Assembly (NCBI GenBank): GCA_002633025.1
Contig: NMRB01000159.1
Location: 45,725 to 109,724 of the forward strand
Length of the DNA: 64,000 nt
Direction of reading: 5' to 3'
From: Notospermus geniculatus
Lineage: Eukaryota; Nemertea; Pilidiophora; Heteronemertea; Lineidae
This document shows, piece by piece, positions 45,867 to 56,388 of this stretch. The notes beneath the pieces are model-generated. The model was not told the DNA's origin. It did not search any database and saw nothing but the letters and a program-made list of their open reading frames with translations. Made by a program: the position numbers and the translations under genes. Within the stretch, counting starts at the first letter, position 1. Each line of letters starts with the position of its first letter.

Positions 45867-46498
45867 TCATGATAATATGACTGGAATTTTACTCGATAAG
45901 AAACAGAGCCAAACTTCTGTTCCTCATCAGGTGAATCCAGGGTTTGGTACTGGACCACACGACTCAGCTGTGACGACGGTAGCAATGAGTTCAGGTGCGG
46001 GAGGGGGAGCAATGTTTCTAATTTATCCATTAGTCTGAATCGGCCAATTACATTACAATCCAGGGTAGCGCCAATCAAATTAGAATTAATACAAAATGAG
46101 TACAGGTATGAAAGGTGCGACTAAGCTGGTACTTGTAGCAGACAAATGAAAATCTCAGTAGATCATCTCTGAGTGCCAAGTCTGTGAGCTAAAACTTCTG
46201 TAGGTCTATGTCTGCAATCTCATCTCTGTGAGTTTTATGTCTGATTTCTGCAACACAGCTCACATACACCAAGGCAATTACAGTATTGCCTGGAATAACT
46301 AGGGTGAACCGAAAAATTTGACAATTTTTAAAGTCCTTTTAGATGCATTTTCCTGGCATATGAGAGCAAAATACTTGAATTTTTATGTGATTAAATTTTT
46401 CGTGCATGCGTCCAAAAAGCAATGGACATTTTTTCTTTACAGAAGCTGAAAAACATGCGTCTGTCATACGTCCCCCTTCATTTTCTGTGGACGTTTTT
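45867..46498. other. No supported gene
   Basis: No exon, RNA gene or clear repeat is recognised. Confidence 0.4.
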
Positions 46499-46529
46499 AT
46501 GGTTCCCGATCATCAAGATCGGGAACCAT
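46499..46529. repeat. Perfect 13-bp stem hairpin
   Basis: ATGGTTCCCGATC and GATCGGGAACCAT flank a 5-base spacer. It is followed by a TG-rich microsatellite. Confidence 0.7.
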
Positions 46530-46544
46530 ATTGTTTTTGGTCAT

Positions 46545-46602
46545 GGTGTCTGTGTGTGTGTGTATCTGTGTGTGTGTGTATCTGTGTGTGTGTCCGTCTG
46601 TC
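46545..46602 (+). repeat. TG-rich microsatellite
   Basis: Runs of TGTGTGTG separated by TATC and TCTG. Confidence 0.9.
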
Positions 46603-47061
46603 ACGCCTTCATATCTTATCTCCTTCAACAGCTACAGTCCTGGTAACACATCCTACCCCTAGGTTTGTCAACCTGGGCAATCCAATGAGCTCATCATTTT
46701 CAACATCAGATGCCTCCATCATGATGTAATCAACATATCAGACATGATATTTTGTCCGTCACGCTTTTATCTGATGCCATAACTCAGCTCCTTTAACACC
46801 TAGAGCAACAGAAACAAGTCCTACCCTTAGGTTTTCATACCCTAGGAATCGAATGGACTGATTACTTTTGATCTGAGATGTAGGGGTCATGGTGATATCG
46901 ATATCACAAATTTGATATTTTGAGATAACTTGCCATATTGTCAACTGAGCAACATGAAACAAGTCTCAGTTCATGCCTGCTTATCCAAGGACTGGACTGT
47001 GTTAAAATTCTCAGCCTCACGTGTCCGGGTGATTGAAATATCATGAGATTTTGATATATCA

Positions 47062-47376
47062 AACTTGATAATTTGAAATATCTCTGCCTGTGGTAGAGAT
47101 AGAGGCATGATATCACCCATACTTAGGTTATTGATGATGCCCATTTCGATTATGCAACGACCTTGATGATCAGAGGTCAAGGTCAAGGTCAAACGTGGTA
47201 ATTTGAAATATCTGTGCCTGTGGTAGAGGTAGAGGCATGATATCACCCATACTTAGGTTATTGAAGATGCCCATTTCGATTATGCAACGACCTTGATGAT
47301 CAGAGGTCAAGGTCAAGGTCAAACTTGATAATTTGAAATATCTCTGCCTGTGGTAGAGGTACAGGCAGAGGCATGA
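47062..47376. repeat. Tandem repeat, about 131-bp unit, about 2.4 copies
   Basis: Units share GATAATTTGAAATATCTCTG, GAGGCATGATATCACCCATA and GATCAGAGGTCAAGGTCAAG. Copies are nearly identical. Confidence 0.88.
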
Positions 47377-47379
47377 TGT

Positions 47380-47500
47380 ACCTTTGTTACCTAGTACCTT
47401 TATTACCTAGTACCTTTTTGCCGAGTACCTTTTTACCTAGTACCTGTATTACCTAGTACCTTTTTACCGGTACCTTTTTTACCGTACCTTTTTATCTGAC
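47380..47500 (+). repeat. Short tandem repeat of TTACCTAGTACCTTT
   Basis: About seven degenerate units of 14-18 bp directly follow the 131-bp tandem repeat. Confidence 0.85.
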
Positions 47501-50025
47501 CTCTATCAACGTGCCTTGATCTCTATCAATGTACCATTCATGTACCGGTAGAAGCACCTGTACTATCGGGAACCATTCGACATTTACAATGTCATCTTGT
47601 TTATATTTTGACTCATGTCTGCTCATCAAGCATGTCAAGCGTCCAACTTGAATTTCAATGCGTTCAGGGACGCATGTCAGAGACTGAGACAGGTGAACTC
47701 ATTGTGATGATGCCAGACACATGAATTTGTACCAATTATATGTGACCCAATATAGCAAAAATACCTATAGCAAAAATACCGCTACATGTCGCTACCGAGG
47801 GAAGCGTTATGGTCTTACTTACAACACAATAGCTGAAATGTATGTCTCTGCAGGTTGACAACAGTAGTGGACAGCAGTGATAACATTGGAGTAAACGGAT
47901 GACCAATGATGATCACTTACAACATACGCCTACTTTTGCAAGATCAGGTTCATGTATGTTATACTGCCTGCTCGCTGTTGGAAGTACTGATGACTATACA
48001 AAAATACAGAACTGCAAAACAGTTAGCATAGATTTATAATTTCTAGTGATTTTTTTTGTCTGATGCCCAGATTCCCCGGAAGCAAATCGGTCCAAATTAA
48101 TGAAATGTTGTACAATAATTCCGCACTGATTTGACATATTGAATATCAAGAATCCCCAATACTTTTTGCTGGAGGCTGCATCTGATAAATGGTACGCATG
48201 TTACATAGCAACAAAACATTACTATTGGGAATTTACCGGGGAAAAAATCATTTATATTAATGTCTTGGAAATAACAGAGAATACCAGGTAAATACAAATT
48301 ATACCCTGGCTTTAAACTTATGTGTTTTTATTGACTTTTCATTAACTTGCAATGGCCACCATTGAGAATGTGTCCCTGTCATTAAGAAAAATCGATTAAT
48401 TGAGAACAATCGAGGCGGCAGATCCATGCCAATTTCTTATTGAACAGCATAGTTCCCAATAGCCAGACCTGTGCTGCCACCTACTGATGTAAGGCCTAAG
48501 GACAGGCTGTAGGATAAGCTATTGTAATTAAATAAAGGAAATCATGTTTGCAGGCCGAATCAATGCAGCCACAGAAACAAATTTGAACAATGAGATTCAC
48601 GCCATCACATCATTTTGTATGGATAATCCTTCAGGGTCCAGGTTGGTCCAGGGGGCCAGGCCAAAGCGGCCAAGGCATTCACATCAGTTCAAATATCATG
48701 GGCATACCTATATCTCCTCACTGCTGCAAGGGCAGCAGAAGGGCCTCGACCTGCTGACATTTAGTGATGTTCTTTTTACCACATCCCATTCCCACGTTCA
48801 CGCTATTGTGCAAATGGACAGGCACAAAAAGGGCCCACCAATTGTCAGTAGATCCCTTCTCAGCTCGCCTTGTGAAAGATGAGGTTGAATAAGGGAGGAG
48901 TATTCATGGTCCACATCACCACACAAGTCAACCTACCAGACCAAAAAGACCTATGCCGAGGCCTGCTAACATTAGGCCTACACAACACACCCAATGAGTA
49001 ATGACCCATGTGCCCCACTAGCCTATTCGGAATAGGTTTGTGAATGCCCCACATCTGTGTGGACATTCACAAACCTACACAAGGTCAAGGACAAGGCCGA
49101 AGCGATCTAGGCCTACCAATGTAACCACATTCTCCAGGCAGAGGACCATGGGGGGNAACCGGCGCTTTCTTCACTTCCACTCTGTTTATTCAATACAGAA
49201 GCAAATCATATTTACCCACGATGATAAAGACGTGTCCTCGCTATGCTCTCTGATAATGCTCAAGAGATAAATCGTTTAAATTGCCACTAAAAACGAGAAT
49301 AAGCATACGCTTTTCAACGCTACAGTGCACGACAGTGAAAATGGCAGACCAGTGTGTTGATTACGTCATAGAAATATGCGTACTTGAAAAAGCTGTGCTC
49401 ATGACGTCATGGATACTGTAAACTCTGTTTTCGAAGGCGGTAAATTTGAAATTCGCGTGCTCGAATGGGCGGGGCCCGGCAGGAATGGCATTTCTGGTGG
49501 CCACTGCTTTTACTTAACTTATTTTTCCGAAGTATGATTCTGTATTGGAAATGAGCCGTTCCAGCAAATCGACCATTCCAGGCTTTGCACGGCTTCAATG
49601 ACCAACGCTGACCTGGCACGTGCCGCACTGAGCATGGCCGTAAACTGGCGCCCTCTTCGAGAAGAATGATGAACTAAAAAGGACTTGCGTCAATGCCAAG
49701 GCAATCGGCGGACTTTATCTGAGAGAATTCATCAACGAACTCCAGTCGTACCTTCCAGTCAGATGAAAAAGAAATTCCTATGACGGTTGCTGTTGGAAAG
49801 GCAAAATCGTTTGGGCGCACAGTTCCACGATCACTTTAGAGATGGCGACACCATCCACAGGTCACTTCAGGGGAAAATTGTAGACATGGGCACAAACGAA
49901 TCGTCGGCAGTAGTGAAGAATTGTGACAACAATATTTGTTCATAAGACGTTCTTAGTAATATAACATGTCAATTACATAACATACATAAATACAGCATAT
50001 GTAACACCAGCGTTTTTAGTCATCT
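47501..50025. other. No supported gene
   Basis: Several open frames (for example 48544-48882) lack domains and splice boundaries. AATAGGTTTGTGAATGTCCA-type sequence forms a hairpin at 49030-49078. A single N lies at 49156. Confidence 0.4.
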
Positions 50026-50166
50026 ACAGGGCCGTATTTAGCTTTTTGGTCGGGGGGGGGGCAGAAGACCTTTTATGCCGTTTTTTGCCCGAAATCCGCA
50101 GGAAAATCACGTTTTTTGGTTGGCTCATACTGCCCCCTGCCCCCTCCCGCTAAAAACGGCCCTGAT
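50026..50166. repeat. MITE, GGGCCGTATTTA family, copy 1
   Basis: Left end AGGGCCGTATTTAGCTTTTT, right end AAAACGGCCCTG. It contains GGGGGCAGAAGACC and AAAATCACGTTTTTTGGTTG. The inverted copy is at 62402-62573. Confidence 0.75.
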
Positions 50167-50619
50167 CTTGTCCAATTCAACGACGGTTTAGGCTATTTAA
50201 AATGTTAGCCGCCTGTCTCGTGTCCGCACTGTGCGACGCAGCCGCGATTGTTCCGTCGCAACGTGAAGCGAGGGCAATTTGCTAGTCCCGCAAGCAGTTA
50301 CTGTCGCAGACGACGGGACCCTCCCCCGGCATGGCATCCGATCGGACGATGGCTGGCTGTGTACGAATCCGTTGTTGGAATAAGTCACTTTTAAATTAAG
50401 TTTGAATAATTCTGGAGTAAAATAACCTAGGATACCGGGGTACGATCCGAAAAACCACGTCTTCGTCATCTAGGCTTTTCTCTCAAAATTGATAGCGACC
50501 GTATATAATAGCCCTCTAAAGGCCTAATCACAAACGGCCAACACAGAATAGAAGTGACGTCAGTGTGATTCGGCCTTGAACCATGTCAAATGACCTTGAC
50601 CTTTCCATCGCCCTTGACC

Positions 50620-51600
50620 TCACGCATCACAATCGGGACCTTTGCTCTTTCTCCTTTCATTTCTTCTCTGATCAGGCGTGCGCAAATCAACTTTAAATTC
50701 AAACGGTTTTCCGTCTAACTTCCCGGCATACACCTGGAAGGCCTTAGCAACGGACAGTGTCAGTTTTCTGGCGGTCATCGCCGAGTCACAAATATACGCA
50801 TGACATTCGACCTTCTGAGCCTTCGCGGATAATTCAGTCACGTTAATGAAGGCCACAATTTTGTAATATTTAGTGTCTTGGACGGCATAGGAGATGAATT
50901 CCACTGGCATGATATGAGGTTGGAAGTCCCGGTTTGTAGTTTTAGGGTGCAGCGTCGCCTGGACCCCCTTACCCCAGACAGTCAGCTGTACTAATGGAAG
51001 ATCCTTCTTTTTGTCCACCCCCGTCGCCTGTTTGACCATGGTGTCCACGGGTTTGCGAATGTGTTTTATCCCCTGAACACCAGAGGTCGGCATGCAGCCT
51101 AAATATTTCGTGACGAACTGCTGCGGGAGGCTGTCTATTCGAATTCGTGATAGGTCCGTCTCTGGAAGGGCCAAGGGGGGAAGTTCACCCTTGCTGAGTT
51201 TCCTTGTTAGAAACTTGAACGGATTTTTCGTGACGGACTTTTTCTTTTCCGGTTTTGGTTCCGGTTGGGAGGCAAATTTGTCCTTCATGGGTTCCATAGT
51301 CCCCGTGTTCACGTCCTCCATCCAAACATTGTCTAATCCACTCAAGTCTGACGTCACACTTTTCTGCTCACTGTGATCCGAACTCAGACTCCCCGTGTCT
51401 CGGATCTCATCGCTGTCAGCAACGCTAGCGCCCTCTTTCGGTGAAGTATCGCTCCCTTCGCCTGGTTCGTACAATTCAACATCGTCAGCCGGGGCCAAGG
51501 TCGCGAGGTCAAGGCCGGCCATGACGTCCTCGACCTCATTGTCCGCCTCAATCACGTGTTCGACATCATAGTCCGGCTCAGGCAAATTTTCTTCTTCCAT
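50620..51600 (-). CDS. PID/PTB-domain adaptor protein, single coding exon
   Basis: An intact 326-codon frame runs from ATG 51600 (context AAAAATGGA) to TGA 50622-50620. Residues 1-115 are acidic and disordered (MEEENLPEPDYDVEHVIEAD). Residues 115-150 are basic (KNPFKFLTRKLSKGEL). Residues about 155-305 form a phosphotyrosine-interaction/PTB domain: LPQQFVTKYLGCMPTSGVQG, a VQLTVWGKGVQATL strand, IMPVEFISYAVQDTKYYKIV, and AYICDSAMTARKLTLSVAKA as the C-terminal helix. The YLG motif and the final helix are typical of the family. PTB adaptors bind NPxY-type tails of membrane receptors, so a cytoplasmic role is likely. It resembles the PID1/FAM43 class more than Numb or Dab, but the orthologue is not assigned. 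A splice acceptor 9 bp upstream means the gene has an upstream 5'-UTR exon. Confidence 0.88.
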   Translation of the reverse strand: MEEENLPEPDYDVEHVIEADNEVEDVMAGLDLATLAPADDVELYEPGEGSDTSPKEGASVADSDEIRDTGSLSSDHSEQKSVTSDLSGLDNVWMEDVNTGTMEPMKDKFASQPEPKPEKKKSVTKNPFKFLTRKLSKGELPPLALPETDLSRIRIDSLPQQFVTKYLGCMPTSGVQGIKHIRKPVDTMVKQATGVDKKKDLPLVQLTVWGKGVQATLHPKTTNRDFQPHIMPVEFISYAVQDTKYYKIVAFINVTELSAKAQKVECHAYICDSAMTARKLTLSVAKAFQVYAGKLDGKPFEFKVDLRTPDQRRNERRKSKGPDCDA

Positions 51601-51608
51601 TTTTAATC

Positions 51609-51612
51609 ACTG
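51609..51612 (-). other. Splice acceptor of the 5'-UTR intron of the PTB gene
   Basis: CCCTTTTCTTTTCAG/TGATTAAAA directly precedes ATG 51600. The TGA in the UTR confirms that translation cannot enter from upstream in that frame. Confidence 0.75.
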
Positions 51613-51656
51613 AAAAGAAAAGGGATATTACATTCTGAGAAAGGAGATGGTTCCAG

Positions 51657-51792
51657 ATCTCACCGGCAGGACCAAATCCCGGAAAGCAGCCGATAAAACG
51701 CGTTGTTTCAACAAAAGAACAACATCTGTATCAATGGTTTTCAAGAAATCAACGCGTTTTCGTCGGCTGCTTTTACGATCCTACCGGTGAAA
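51657..51792. repeat. Foldback MITE upstream of the PTB gene
   Basis: TCTCACCGGCAGGACC with GCAGCCGATAAAACGCGTTG at the left is mirrored by CAACGCGTTTTCGTCGGCTG and ATCCTACCGGTGAAAT at the right. It lies in the 5'-UTR intron. Confidence 0.75.
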
Positions 51793-51842
51793 TCGAGAAC
51801 CATGGAAAACACGCCAAACCACGCCTTTTTGTCTCACCAGTA

Positions 51843-51992
51843 TATCGTTTTCGACCCCCAAATTGTGGTGGTTCCCGTGGTGGTTCCAGTTCCACGACTC
51901 ACATCCGGTCACAAGATGGCGGCACATCCGTTTCTTGATGACGTCATCTCACATCATGGAACCACCATAATTTGGGGGTCGAGAACGACATA
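51843..51992. repeat. Foldback MITE with YY1-like and CRE-like motifs
   Basis: TCGTTTTCGACCCCCAAATT with GTGGTGGTTCC at the left is mirrored by GGAACCACCATAATTTGGGG and GTCGAGAACGA at the right. The centre has AAGATGGCGGC (YY1-like) and TGACGTCAT (CRE-like). It lies within the 5'-UTR intron or upstream region of the PTB gene. Confidence 0.78.
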
Positions 51993-52404
51993 GGGGGCCT
52001 ACTAACTACTGCTCACCTTCAGTTTGAGATGGAAAAGAGTTAATGTGTGCGATTCCACGAAAGTGTGAACCCAATTCTTCAGATTAGGCCTTTGCGATTT
52101 TTCATACACACATCTGATCACATTATGTTGGGATCAAGTTGCAGAAATACTTCACAAAATGGGCCGAGTATGTAAAATGGGTTTTAATGGTGGGGCAGAG
52201 TGTTTAAATGAACTCTCAATGAGTTGTGATTGTCTATCGTTCTCTCTGAGCCCGCCTTAAGACATCGTCGAAGTCCCGTGTGACAGTGGAGACCCCCACC
52301 CCCCGTTTTCACAACAGAAGTTTTTCACTCTTGCATCGCATGCCTACATGTATAATCTATCATAATATAATCAATATGATATATTTATGCTATAATATAC
52401 ATAG
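51993..52404. other. No supported gene
   Basis: Nothing recognised. The promoter and first exon of the PTB gene could be here or further upstream, but I see no decisive signal. Confidence 0.4.
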
Positions 52405-52640
52405 TCATTGGCTTGTATTCATAAAAGCTAGCAAATGCTTTTACTTCAGGTTTTGTAGTACATTACATTGGACCTTGCTATGCAAATATTAAGTAAAAGC
52501 ATTTGCTTACTTTTATACCAGCCATTGGGTCTTATGAATAAAGACGAGCAAATGCTTTTACTTCAGATTTGTACAGCATTGCCTAGTGCATTTGTATTGC
52601 AAAATTCAAGTTAAAGCGTTTGCTACTCTTTATTCATATG
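52405..52640. repeat. Two adjacent palindromic MITEs, 'ATTCATAAAA' family
   Basis: The first runs from TATTCATAAAAGCTAGCAAA to AGTAAAAGCATTTGCTTACT. The second starts CTTATGAATAAAGACGAGCA and ends CTACTCTTTATTCATATGAC. Both are related to 6294-6422. Confidence 0.78.
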
Positions 52641-52654
52641 ACCCAGTCTTCAAC

Positions 52655-52790
52655 TGTCAGAGCGGCACAGTGGGAACATGGACGCCTGTCACCGCTGAGA
52701 GCTCCGGATTCGATCCCCAGTCAGACCCATTCTTCTTGTGTTAGAGAGGGCGGCTCACTTTGACAGCGCATGTCCGGTACATTTTCCCAC
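52655..52790 (+). mobile_element. tRNA-derived SINE fragment
   Basis: GTCAGAGCGGCACAGTGGGA (A-box region), GGATTCGATCCCCAGTCAGA (B-box) and GACAGCGCATG match the family at 21264-21430 and 44764. Confidence 0.6.
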
Positions 52791-53190
52791 TGTACACAAT
52801 AATGTCGTTTTTTTGGCACTCGCTTTGACATGTTTGAGCTCAATACTTGCATCGCCATATCAACTGACAGATATTACAGATATGGACCAGCATTTTACTG
52901 TGTGCTTGAAAAACACTCGGCTACCCACAGCCGCTGTCAATAGTGGAAATAAAGAACAGTAAAAAAAAATACCCCTTCAGGAGTCGGCGTTAGCTAGTCC
53001 GAGTCTGTGGTTGCGAAAACCTCTGGGCCTTTTCTATGCTCGGACCAAACTGAGTGTAGTGTTATTCAAAATAAGTTACTCGTGCTCAAAATTTTTCTAA
53101 GTCATCCAAAAATCCTTCGCATAAAATAAACAAATCAGATTTGATATGATGAGAGGTGAAAAAAATAAAAATAAAAAATTTGCCGAGCAA
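52791..53190. other. No supported gene
   Basis: The stretch just before the tRNA gene is A-rich on the plus strand, giving T runs that can terminate Pol III on the minus strand. Confidence 0.45.
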
Positions 53191-53262
53191 GGGCCCGTCC
53201 GGGAGTTGAACCCGGGACCTCTCGCACCCTAAGCGAGAATCATGCCACTAGACCAACGGGCC
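53191..53262 (-). tRNA. tRNA-Pro (AGG)
   Basis: The minus strand folds into a complete 72-nt tRNA. The acceptor stem GGCCCGT pairs with ACGGGCC, with discriminator base C. The D-arm has A-box TTGGTCTAGTGGCATG. The anticodon stem TCTCGC/GCGAGA encloses loop TTAGGGT with anticodon AGG. The T-arm is CCGGGTTCAACTCCCGG, with B-box GGTTCAACTCC. There is no intron. T-rich sequence downstream (minus strand) serves as Pol III terminator. AGG reads proline CCU codons, and CCC by wobble if the first base becomes inosine. It closely matches the usual animal tRNA-Pro. It lies alone, about 1.4 kb from the U5 cluster. Confidence 0.96.
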
Positions 53263-54240
53263 AGGCGGTGAAAAGGAAGTGTTATATCAATGTTGATTCT
53301 ATTGTGTCGTGTCATTGGTTCTGAGTCACGTGCTTGTCGACGTCACGGTAGACTTCCCGGTGTAATATCTGCCAATGCTCCCCGTTTTTCAGTGTTTCCT
53401 TCTTTGTATTTTATGTAGTGACGGTAGATAGCTATTGAGATAGACCAAGACTGTTCAATAGAGCTCTACAATCAACACAGAACGCGGATGGTTGTTTCCA
53501 CCGATTGGCGATTTAATAGGGCCTAAGGTCTGAACGAGGCACTGCAGCCCCCCCCCCCCCATAAGCCTGTAGCCCTAGACATAGGCCTATACCGCTTAGT
53601 GTGGTCAGAATCCCATCAAATGTGAACGGTTTACTTATATTTTGCACCAAATTCCGTGCTGATTTTCACTACCAAAGATCAAAATAATCCGTGCACGCCT
53701 CGGCCTAGGCCTATTTCTTCAATTATTTTCTTAAAAACTCACCAATTTTGAGACAAATTCCGCAGAAAGTGTCGACACCTCTCACAGATTACCGAAGAAA
53801 TTGACCAAGAAAGATTGTAGAGTGTCCTACCTTGAGACTACTTCCTTTTCGTCAGCCTATACCCCAAGACGGTCACTCCATGGTTCTTATAGATGGGCTG
53901 ATAGTTAGAGAATGTGCTCCCGAAATAGGCCTACCTGATCCTGCCTAGGCCTACGCATAGCCTATACATCAGTTATGAATGGAATGAAGGCATTTCGACC
54001 GGTTCTCATTCGAAAAGCCCTCAGAATACTCAATAATATTTATACAATAGGTTCAATCGTTCCGTTTTGATATTTCTCATGGTTGTTAACAAAAGCGACC
54101 ATGCGAAGTAGGTCATGCGAAAATGAGCAGTGTGTGGAGTCTTTTGTTCAAAAGACGCTCGGATCATAGGACAGACATCTCAATGACATTCCTAATGTGT
54201 AGTCACTGAATTGGAAAAGCCAATGAGCGGGTTTGATTTG
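53263..54240. other. No supported gene
   Basis: A CGGTGTAATATCTGCC piece near 53360 is a fragment of the MITE family found at 54241 and 10422. Otherwise nothing is recognised. Confidence 0.4.
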
Positions 54241-54428
54241 CTTCCCGGTGTAATGTTTTTGAATGTTCCCCGTCTGTGAGTGTTCCCCTCCAATTGTCTG
54301 ACGGAATAAGCTGCGACTTGACAATAGGGGACACACACAGAAACGTGTCGATCTATCTGCAAGTGTTTCCCAAAGAATAAGGGAAACACCAACATACGAA
54401 AACACTGGCAGATATTACACCTGGCCGG
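54241..54428. repeat. MITE, GGTGTAATGTTTTTGAATG family
   Basis: CCCGGTGTAATGTTTTTGAA at the left and CAGATATTACACCTGGCCGG at the right are inverted ends. GGAATAAGCTGCGACTTGAC inside matches the flanks of the nested insertion at 10502-10748 and so provides its empty site. Confidence 0.7.
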
Positions 54429-54629
54429 TGAACCTCCCGGTCGGATTTCATGTCTAATCTGCCTTCGAACTGAGTTTTTTTTCTGAAATCTTTTCCACAG
54501 AAGTAGAACATTTTGCAGCGGAAGTAGACGTAATACACCTTTATATTAATATCACTCGTGGATGCAAAACATTATCATTATGGTAACTAGGGAGAATTAG
54601 GCGTCATTCTATTCTTTGTTGGTTTTATC

Positions 54630-54748
54630 ACCCTGCTATTGAGCAGGGCTACAAAAAATGTCTGTAGACTCATTAGAGTGTTCCTCTCCACGGAAATCTT
54701 TAGTAAAAGGCGAAAGATTTATGCGTGGGGTTGAAGAGAAACCAGAGT
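54630..54748 (-). ncRNA. U5 spliceosomal snRNA, copy A
   Basis: U5 snRNA aligns the two exon ends during pre-mRNA splicing. The 119-nt copy starts ACTCTGGTTTCTCTTCA, contains the invariant loop-1 sequence GCCTTTTAC inside stem AAATCTTT/AAAGATTT, then CCGTGGAGAGGAAC, an Sm site ATTTTTTG and the 3' stem-loop CCCTGCTCAATAGCAGGG. One base differs from most copies (GTCTGTAGAC). A proximal element lies at 54787-54810 and a 3'-box-like AACAAAGAATAGAA follows the 3' end. It is head to head with copy B. The 5' end could be one or two bases upstream. Confidence 0.93.
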
Positions 54749-54786
54749 GCCCAGAACACGGCTCAGGGTGAAAGCCATCGGAAAAG

Positions 54787-54810
54787 ACTTTATCTGTTTC
54801 TTGGTGTGAA
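54787..54810 (-). promoter_or_regulatory. Proximal sequence element, U5 copy A
   Basis: The 24-bp block beginning TTCACACCAAGAAACAG ends 39 bp before the U5 5' end. The same block stands at the same place in all eight copies and is identical in seven, which fits the PSE bound by SNAPc. Confidence 0.7.
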
Positions 54811-55587
54811 CATTGAGAATTTTGGAAGCAATTTACATCGTCAAATATTTTACGGAGTAGAGACACAGTACACGAAAATGATTTTGACTGTAAAACAACA
54901 AGAGCAATTTTCTTATAGAATTATTTTTTGACAACAATATAACAAAAGATTATTACACCCAACATTCCGTTGAACATTCCCGAAGTAGACTGATTCACAC
55001 TGACACATTCAGGACGCGTGTGAACATGGCTGATGGTAAAATGAAAACAACCATTGTCAGTCTGAGCATTGCCACCTGCAAACCCTTGAAAATAAGTCAC
55101 ACTGTGTGCATCTTTTCCATCATCAACAGATTCAGAACAACTTTGGTATGGGACAGAGGCTCTTTCAAATCGGGTCAGTTATCCTATAGCGTAAATAGCA
55201 CTGTAAACGCATACTCTGCTAACTATGTTTCACATACCAAAGTGAAATTTGGGTTTCCGTTTTATACCACGCTGACCTCTTGACCCCGTCTGCATATCAT
55301 TATCACTCGGAAAAACCGATCGGTCACGGATGATTCCGAGCAAACTGGGAAATATTGTCGCTGTTTTCGTCGTGATGACGACGTAACAGACTTGGATCTG
55401 TTTTGGAGGCCGTAAAATCCATTCAGTTCTTCAGGGTCCGGAGACAATTGACCATGGTGGGGTATTTTGCTAGTAATTACATAAGAAAATTGCTCAAATT
55501 GTTTTATAATCCTTATCATTTTCGTGTACCGTGTGTGCACTCCACAGAAATATGTGACGAAGTAAATCGCTGCAGAAATTCTCAATG

Positions 55588-55611
55588 TTCACACCAAGAA
55601 ACAGATAAAGT
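55588..55611 (+). promoter_or_regulatory. Proximal sequence element, U5 copy B
   Basis: Same block as copy A, 39 bp before the 5' end. Confidence 0.7.
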
Positions 55612-55649
55612 CCCTTTAGATGACTTTCACCCTGAGCCGTGTTCTGGGC

Positions 55650-55768
55650 ACTCTGGTTTCTCTTCAACCCCACGCATAAATCTTTCGCCTTTTACTAAAG
55701 ATTTCCGTGGAGAGGAACACTCTAATGAGTCTATAGACATTTTTTGTAGCCCTGCTCATCAGCAGGGT
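55650..55768 (+). ncRNA. U5 spliceosomal snRNA, copy B
   Basis: Complete U5 with loop 1 (GCCTTTTAC), Sm site ATTTTTTG and 3' stem-loop. The terminal loop is CATC instead of CAAT, with the stem preserved. The 3'-box-like sequence is CCAATAAAGGTCAGAA. It is the plus-strand partner of copy A, with 901 bp between the two 5' ends. The loop change removes a TAG, which is why a long open frame happens to cross it. Confidence 0.92.
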
Positions 55769-55789
55769 GATAAAACCAATAAAGGTCAG

Positions 55790-56200
55790 AACGTCCCACC
55801 CTGTCTTCCACGAATACCCATCGTCTTTGGCGATTGCGTCCAAAATGGGAGGGGGGGGGGGGAGAAGATGACCGAAGACAGTCAAGTTGATGGTAAAATG
55901 GGATATACCACTGTCGATCAAGGCCTAGCAACCTGGAAAATCAGTCAAATGATCAATGGACAGGTTGAAAACAACTTTCTCCTCTGGTACACCAGTTATA
56001 TGAACTGTAGGCCAGAAAATTATAACCTAAAGTTTAATCGTAGGCCTATCTGGGCGATTGTGGGAAATTTCCATTTGTGCTGTACAAATACATCCGATAG
56101 AGAACACGAAGTAGTAAGTACCTACCACCCGATAAATTTTGGATGCAACACACTACTACGGTCATTACGGAGAGTGAGGCGTTATTCTATTCTTTGTTGG
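55790..56200. repeat. Spacer between U5 pairs
   Basis: This spacer recurs, slightly shorter, after copy D (57815-58225), with the same GGTTGAAAACAACTTTC and GTAGGCCTATCTGGGCGATT. Part of it appears inverted after copy F (59600-59760). It holds a G run and no gene. Confidence 0.7.
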
Positions 56201-56207
56201 TTTTATC

Positions 56208-56326
56208 ACCCTGCTATTGAGCAGGGCTACAAAAAATGTCTATAGACTCATTAGAGTGTTCCTCTCCACGGAAATCTTTAGTAAAAGGCGAAAGATTTAT
56301 GCGTGGGGTTGAAGAGAAACCAGAGT
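56208..56326 (-). ncRNA. U5 spliceosomal snRNA, copy C
   Basis: Complete U5 with standard loop 1, Sm site and 3' stem-loop. Its upstream element (56365-56388) carries two substitutions relative to the other copies (CAAGAAAGAGATACAGT). The 3'-box-like sequence is AACAAAGAATAGAA. It is divergent from copy D, with an unusually long 1.36-kb separation. RNA likely functional; promoter strength uncertain. Confidence 0.9.
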
Positions 56327-56364
56327 GCCCGACGGACGGCTCAGGGTGAAAGCCATAGGAAAAG

Positions 56365-56388
56365 ACTGTATCTCTTTCTTGGTGTGAA
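56365..56388 (-). promoter_or_regulatory. Proximal sequence element, U5 copy C (variant)
   Basis: Same position (39 bp before the 5' end), with two base changes from the consensus block. Confidence 0.6.

Noticed and set aside
54600-55780. Foldback transposon interpretation of the U5 cassettes, with Helitron-like terminal hairpins
   Set aside because: The arms correspond to divergent U5 genes. The hairpin is the U5 3' stem-loop, preceded by an Sm site.
55403-56245. 280-codon open frame
   Set aside because: No ATG at its start. It crosses U5 copy B, a spacer and the reverse strand of copy C.
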